DNA of 7,700 nucleotides. It comes from Clostridia bacterium (GTDB lineage: Bacteria > Bacillota_A > Clostridia > Christensenellales > Aristaeellaceae). The notes under the pieces are model-generated. The model was not told the DNA's origin and made no database searches. It saw only the letters and a list, made by a program, of their open reading frames with translations. The DNA lies in contig JAFRJF010000238.1 of the NCBI GenBank assembly GCA_017432405.1, forward strand, positions 1-7,700, written 5' to 3'. The position numbers were made by a program, and so were the translations under genes. Within the stretch, counting starts at the first letter, position 1. The number at the start of each line of letters is the position of its first letter. This document shows, piece after piece, positions 6,001 through 7,700 of the stretch.

Positions 6001-7700
6001 GTCGTCGAGTACTCCCGTACAGATTGACCGTCCATGATGCCGCTGCCGCCGTTCTTGTCAAAGAACAGCGTGCCGTACAATACAACACTGATGGAATCCG
6101 GGGTACTGGTAATGGTGATCTCATACTCTGTTCCGCCTGCCGTCACCCTGAGCCAGCCGGTGCCGAAGGCTTTGGTCAGGGTGATGGCTGTCGTTGTGAC
6201 GGTCATTCCCTGACCTTCGGAGACGGATGCCGCTGTGACGTCACCCGTGATTTCCAACGCTGTCAGGATCGTGGACAACTGGATTTCTTTAGTGCCGGTT
6301 ATGCTGCCTGCTGAATAGGATTTCCCGTTGCAGCCGAATGTTGCGGAGTAGCTTGCATCATCCGTCACGGTAATCTCATACACCACGCCATTGATCGTGA
6401 CCTTCATCCACTCCGTACTATTAAACGCCTGATGCGCAGTGACGACCCACTCGCCTGTCTCATTGCTTGCGGAGAACAGGGTCGTGTCGCTGATTTCCAC
6501 CGCCTCCACCGCGCCGGTCAGGCCGAGGGTGGAGAGGATTTCGGACATGGGCACGGAGGAATCGCCAGGGAGGACGTATTCCAGCGTGTTGTAGGTAAAT
6601 TCCACGGTGTAGAGGGAGAAGCCCTCTGTCTCAACCTTGGCGGTGGTTTCGTCCTCGGTCGTCACGTCCAGCTTTTCCGCCGCGCCGCCCTCGTCGATGT
6701 GGTAGACGCTGGTCTCCAGGTTCTCGTCGGCGACCTCCGCCAGGGCAAAGGACACGTTTACCGTCTGTCCCTCGGCGGGCTGGATTTCCTCTCGGGTGGC
6801 GGGGTCGATCACCTTGATATCGAAGGTGTAGGAGACGGCCACGTTCTGGTTTTCGTCCCGCACCTCCTCCACGGCGGCGTCCGCCTTCCGCTGTTTGTAC
6901 ACCGGCACGCGCTTCACGGAGAGCGCTGCGCCCTCAGGGAACACGCCCGGCTCGGCCCTGACGGTGACGATCACGCCGTTCACAGTCTGGGACTGGTCAA
7001 AGGCCAGAGGAACCGCCTCCAGCGCAAAGGACAGCAGCAGCGGCTGCTCGTCCCCCGTCACGGTGAAGGGCACGTTTTCAAGGGAAACATAGCCCTCCGC
7101 CTCGGCGGTATAGGTGTATTCGCCGGGGAGCAGCGCAAAGGAGCCGTCCGCCTGCGCGGGGATAGCTTCGGGGGCCGGGACCTCCTCCGTGGCGGCGGGC
7201 CAGACCGTCACCACAGCCGTATCGGGCATGGCGTTGAATATCACGCTGATGGGCTGGAGGGCTTCGCCCTCCGCTTCTGCGGGGTATTCTATGGGGATTT
7301 CTTCTTCTATGACTTCGTCGGTGGGCTGCTGGGCCTGTTCCTCTACGGTGGATTCGCCTTCGGCTGTGGGTTCGCCCTCGGCAGCTTCTTCTTCGGTGGC
7401 TTCGCCGGTGGGCTGCTCTGGCTGTTCCTCGCCGGTGGATTCACCCTCGGCAGGCTGGTCTTCCTCGGCAGGCTGTCCTTGATCTTCTTCTGTAACCATT
7501 TCCTCAGGGGAAACGACCTCTTCCGACCCGCTACGCGGGCCACCTTCCCCTGAATCGCTCCCTTCGGTCGCTGGGGAAGGCTGTTGGGTTTCCGCGGGCT
7601 GCTCGGCTTCGGCGGGCTGCTCTTCCTCGGCAGACTGCTCGTCCTCGGCGGACTGCTCCTCCTCGGCGGACTGTTCTTCCCCGGCAAGCTGCTCCTCCTC
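1..7700 (-). CDS. Giant modular surface adhesin-like protein, internal fragment (both ends outside window)
   Basis: One minus-strand frame is open for 2,566 codons with no stop. Neither start nor stop is in the window. There is one Met near the N-terminal side (residue 68, about 7497) but acidic repeats continue before it, so it is not a credible start. The product is probably secreted and displayed on the cell surface. Visible modules in order are: acidic low-complexity (1-150), PEGA-like (151-227), FPEG/FSLY module (234-371), twin 80-residue units (372-536), InlB B-repeat (537-612), divergent InlB repeat (613-693), glycine-rich beta-helix (694-1207), then a stalk of YDG, MBG and related beta-sandwich modules (about 1236-2566). 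There is no catalytic motif and no membrane segment. Family knowledge places such architectures in large cell-wall proteins of gut Firmicutes, with a signal peptide and LPXTG or other anchor at the ends; here those are inferred, not seen. Adhesion or glycan binding is a plausible role but no ligand can be named. Confidence 0.95.
3..377 (-). repeat. Two MBG domains, the second truncated by the window edge (residues 2442-2566)
   Basis: The first MBG domain (156-377) contains AKSKTYGEADPALTY, GLVGSDKLTGALTR, GTYAIQQGTL and NYTLTYVGANLTI. The second (3-155) has AKSKTEGETDPALTY and the identical GLVGSDKLTGALTR, and is cut off after SAGSYD. The match of the 14-residue core suggests more copies to the left of the window. 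MBG domains are stalk or ligand-presenting modules of surface adhesins. Confidence 0.85.
378..1328 (-). other. Four successive YDG/YNG-type beta-sandwich modules (residues 2125-2441)
   Basis: Four modules of about 76-82 residues follow each other. They have the openings KTYDGSAV (1086-1328), ITYDGTQKSV (852-1085), LTYNGAAQSLV (606-851) and FTYDGDSHAP (378-605). Each has a late D-x-x-NY or AG-x-Y/H turn and a closing strand of type LTVNP, WTIQK, VNVNI or FTINP. Repetition of Y-D/N-G near the start and NY near the end marks them as one family of stalk modules. They are too diverged to be recent copies. Confidence 0.7.
1329..1616 (-). other. KYGTSGEVDLSALI stalk module (residues 2029-2124)
   Basis: The module contains SAKYGTSGEVDLSALIVEGG, then a Gly/Thr/Asp loop region, KLGFAFASNSAKIGKTATV, and the closing strand YSIVVTLTV. 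Modules of this type occur between MBG and YDG-type domains in other large Clostridia proteins from memory, but I do not know a family name. It has no Cys. Confidence 0.5.
1617..2582 (-). repeat. Tandem duplication of an MBG + YTG/FNG two-domain block (residues 1707-2028)
   Basis: Block A is 2103-2582 (160 residues) and block B is 1617-2102 (162 residues). Each has an MBG domain (ALTVTARPKTITYGD in A, SLTVTAKPKTITYGD in B, ending in a strand of type AGTLTVDQ) followed by a beta-sandwich module (KEVGLMWS in A, KEIGLTWS in B) that ends DKAGNYKLP and then TTF. The second halves are 57 of 78 residues identical by my count (about 73%). The duplication is therefore clear and of intermediate age. 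Confidence 0.85.
2583..2834 (-). other. Ig-like stalk module with YNG motif (residues 1623-1706)
   Basis: The module has an ENKTYNGEAITYTIG opening, ISWEKKNSDNSWSSV in the middle with two Trp, then KDAGKYRGIAVI and NYQGANTTTAEFTI at the end. The pattern of YNG, DAGKY and NY is typical of the beta-sandwich modules that alternate with MBG domains. GC is low here (about 47% at 2641-2760) against well over 60% just downstream in the tandem duplication. Confidence 0.6.
2835..3140 (-). repeat. HTHSF...C-x4-C...TDHK module, copy 2 (residues 1521-1622)
   Basis: This is the second copy of the module at 3684-3995. It has HTHSFTYT (His1521, His1523), Cys1538 and Cys1543 (C-x4-C), TDHKATLTI with His1548, then LTYDGTTKAATV and GTYIASITV. 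The His, Cys and DHK landmarks are conserved between copies although the Cys spacing differs by two residues, so these positions are probably under selection. Confidence 0.7.
3150..3410 (-). other. MBG-like stalk module after the YDG domain (residues 1431-1517)
   Basis: The stretch opens with IITVTAKDQTVAVGG, passes through EITSGTLVSGHSKSEVTLTG, and closes NYLVNYVAGNLTVTE. The opening VTAKDQT and closing NY...AGNLTV match the edges of MBG-type modules, while the middle is more variable. It shares the lower GC of the YDG domain before it, which suggests the two travel together. Family assignment is moderate. Confidence 0.55.
3411..3683 (-). other. YDG domain (residues 1340-1430)
   Basis: The domain contains KDKVYDGTTKASC near its start, GTVSGDNVYAYVYTGNATF in the middle, and NVGVNKKVTFSNW followed by KGNYEL near its end. 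This is the standard motif order of the YDG domain found in filamentous and cell-wall adhesins. Its GC content is clearly lower than the neighbouring modules (about 38-48% per 60-base row at 3481-3600). It is a stalk or ligand-presenting module; no partner can be inferred. Confidence 0.8.
3684..3995 (-). repeat. HVHSF...C-x6-C...PDHK module, copy 1 (residues 1236-1339)
   Basis: The module begins HVHSFTYT and has Cys1253 and Cys1260 (C-x6-C), then PDHKATLTI with His1265. The rest is a beta-sandwich-like stretch with VYDGSAKAAV, NYTASITL and a closing strand ending YEIT. The second copy lies at 2835-3140. The arrangement of two nearby His, two Cys and another His looks like a small metal or disulfide site in front of a stalk domain; this is inference. 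It follows a short linker after the beta-helix. Confidence 0.7.
4080..5621 (-). repeat. Glycine-rich parallel beta-helix with about 13 coils (residues 694-1207)
   Basis: A lead-in (694-787) begins with YVDENNGSQSC and passes through VTVSGTVNLILMDGKTLTV, a common capping start of this domain in gut Firmicutes. From about 5337 to 4080 follow 12 clear coils plus a degenerate thirteenth. Each is about 27-36 residues and has a turn of type AGIGG or AAIGSG, a variable Gly/Asn/Ser loop, then two short strands of type ITITGGTVTATGG. The period, alternating Ile/Val strands and Gly turns predict a right-handed beta-helix. Such domains are often annotated as carbohydrate-binding, but no ligand site is visible. 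Two coils contain a Cys (GIGCG, and LCKS). Coils are too diverged to be recent duplications. Confidence 0.85.
5622..5864 (-). other. Divergent InlB B-repeat-like domain, residues 613-693
   Basis: The segment contains VVVSPTMAAADEQVTVTVQP, then AGKAVDSISYSYG, a Gly-rich loop, and the closing YTFSMPGENTTVSVTF. The last motif (Y-x-F-x-MP-x-N-x-x-V-x-V-x-F) is the best-known signature of the divergent InlB B-repeat/bacterial repeat family common in Clostridia surface proteins. Length is normal for the family. It lies between the classical InlB repeat and the beta-helix. Confidence 0.75.
5865..6092 (-). other. InlB B-repeat (Listeria-Bacteroides type) domain, residues 537-612
   Basis: The segment has the hallmark pattern of this family: a strand ending LFFDKNGGSG, a variable loop with DGQSV, a TPPDGNKFDQWEINGARY core with Trp 585, and a final strand ending AIWKL. 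The usual family length is about 65-75 residues, which fits. In known proteins these small ubiquitin-like beta-grasp units act as spacers or contribute to host-surface contact; here the role is inferred. It is directly followed by a second, more divergent repeat. Confidence 0.8.
6093..6587 (-). repeat. Two diverged copies of a roughly 80-residue unit (residues 372-536)
   Basis: Copy 1 (about 6360-6587) and copy 2 (about 6093-6359) share a common plan. Each has a hydrophobic segment of type SEILSTLGLTG or STILTALEITG, then V-x-x-x-S, a stretch of Thr/Val strands, K/Q-AF, a Trp, and a closing strand of type VYEITVTD or EYEITITST. Similarity is clear in position and spacing but low in identity, so the duplication is old. 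The copies have Cys or Trp differences; copy 2 opens with an additional FGCNGKSYS segment. I do not recognise a named family. Confidence 0.6.
6585..6999 (-). other. FPEG...VYHID...FSLY beta module (residues 234-371)
   Basis: The module opens with a strand leading into AEPGVFPEGAALSVKRV (FPEG begins at residue 254). It continues with a charged helix-like segment, a strand YTFDIKVIDP, an EIQP turn, VYHID (His 335) and a closing GFSLYTVEF strand (FSLY at 361-364). This order of motifs recurs in large Clostridia surface proteins, sometimes compared with ZU5-like domains. The function of the module is not known to me, and a structural or self-association role is only a guess. It joins the PEGA-like domain to the twin units that follow. 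Confidence 0.5.
7020..7250 (-). other. Carboxypeptidase-regulatory/PEGA-like beta domain (residues 151-227)
   Basis: This is the first folded-looking stretch after the acidic linker. The core reads DGSFALLPGEYTYTAEAEGY, then a strand ending VPFTVTG. A Gly-x-Tyr-x-Tyr-x-Ala strand followed by a Gly-Tyr turn is typical of PEGA and carboxypeptidase regulatory-like beta-sandwich domains on extracellular proteins. It probably acts as a rigid spacer. No binding residue can be named, and the exact family is uncertain. Confidence 0.55.
7299..7451 (-). repeat. Pair of 66-bp acidic repeats
   Basis: Residues 84-105 (7386-7451) and 113-134 (7299-7364) are two copies of a 22-residue unit. Both begin AEGEST and end EEE, and 16 of 22 positions are identical by my alignment. 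They are separated by 21 bp encoding AAEGEPT. They continue the acidic Pro/Thr/Gln-rich linker after the palindromic element and are probably unstructured. Confidence 0.7.
7518..7580. repeat. Palindromic element embedded in frame in the coding sequence
   Basis: The arms ggggaagg (7573-7580) and ccttcccc (7543-7550) are a perfect 8-bp inverted repeat. Between them lies an imperfect dyad (about 7554-7572). Beside them is a tight hairpin with 5-bp arms cccgc (7527-7531) and gcggg (7535-7539) around a 3-base loop. The encoded peptide, residues 42-61, is Gly/Ser-rich with an Arg and interrupts the surrounding Glu/Gln/Pro/Ala composition. From memory this resembles short palindromic repeats scattered between genes in Oscillospiraceae-like genomes, analogous in behaviour to Rickettsia palindromic elements inside genes. 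The boundaries are approximate, and family membership is inferred. Confidence 0.55.
7593..7700 (-). repeat. 18-bp tandem repeat coding acidic hexapeptides
   Basis: Six consecutive 18-bp units begin at 7593, 7611, 7629, 7647, 7665 and 7683 on the plus strand. They encode hexapeptides such as SAEEEQ, SAEDEQ and PAEAEQ. A more diverged unit can be placed at 7575-7592, and the array runs off the right edge. Because the unit is a multiple of three, copy-number change keeps the frame. The peptide is highly acidic and probably disordered, as expected for a linker between a signal peptide and the folded part. Confidence 0.85.

Noticed and set aside
6432..7553. Plus-strand open frame of 373 codons with a hydrophobic Phe/Gly/Leu-rich end
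   Set aside because: The hydrophobic tail is the complement of the acidic Glu-rich repeats (GAA/GAG read as TTC/CTC on the other strand). It is not a real membrane protein.
7518..7580. Rho-independent terminator at the hairpin
   Set aside because: The stem has no following T-run on either strand and lies within an open coding frame.
7343..7687. Minus-strand Pro/Lys/Ser-rich frame of 114 codons
   Set aside because: It is an out-of-frame reading of the acidic 18-bp repeats. Its PPRRSSPP-type repetition reflects the repeat DNA only.
1..7700. A multi-gene novel system, phage or plasmid module
   Set aside because: All recognisable signal belongs to one reading frame of one structural surface protein. 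No enzymes, regulators, integrases or toxin-antitoxin pairs are visible.

Overview
The whole window lies inside one very large protein-coding gene on the minus strand. The frame whose codons occupy plus-strand positions 3k to 3k+2 stays open from 7700 down to 3. I read all 2,566 codons and found no stop and no obvious start, so both ends of the gene lie outside the window. Residue numbers below count from the codon at 7698-7700 as residue 1. No second gene, RNA gene, CRISPR array, promoter or terminator is supported.

The product is a giant, modular, secreted or surface-exposed protein of adhesin type. In protein order (right to left on the map) it contains: an acidic Glu/Gln/Pro/Ala-rich low-complexity stretch (7251-7700); a small carboxypeptidase-regulatory/PEGA-like beta domain (7020-7250); a module with FPEG, VYHID and FSLY motifs (6585-6999); two diverged copies of a roughly 80-residue unit (6093-6587); an InlB B-repeat (5865-6092); a divergent InlB-type repeat (5622-5864); a glycine-rich parallel beta-helix of about 13 coils (4080-5621); and then a long stalk of small beta-sandwich modules (3-3995). 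The stalk includes two Cys/His-containing modules, a YDG domain, several MBG domains and a tandem duplication of a two-domain block.

The domain set, high GC in most modules and codon choice (GCC, GGC, CTG, ACC) suggest an anaerobic gut-type Clostridia, most likely Oscillospiraceae or a relative. This is an inference from architecture, not a taxonomic identification. A palindromic element at 7518-7580 looks like short repeats I associate with such genomes.

The likely layout of the full protein is a signal peptide upstream of 7700, an acidic linker, binding or folding modules, a beta-helix, a repeat stalk, and a C-terminal cell-wall anchor beyond position 1. Neither the signal peptide nor the anchor is visible. 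The most notable points are the uninterrupted frame with no visible ends, the palindromic element read through in frame, the GC mosaic between modules, and the twin Cys/His modules. I see no evidence of a new multi-gene system.
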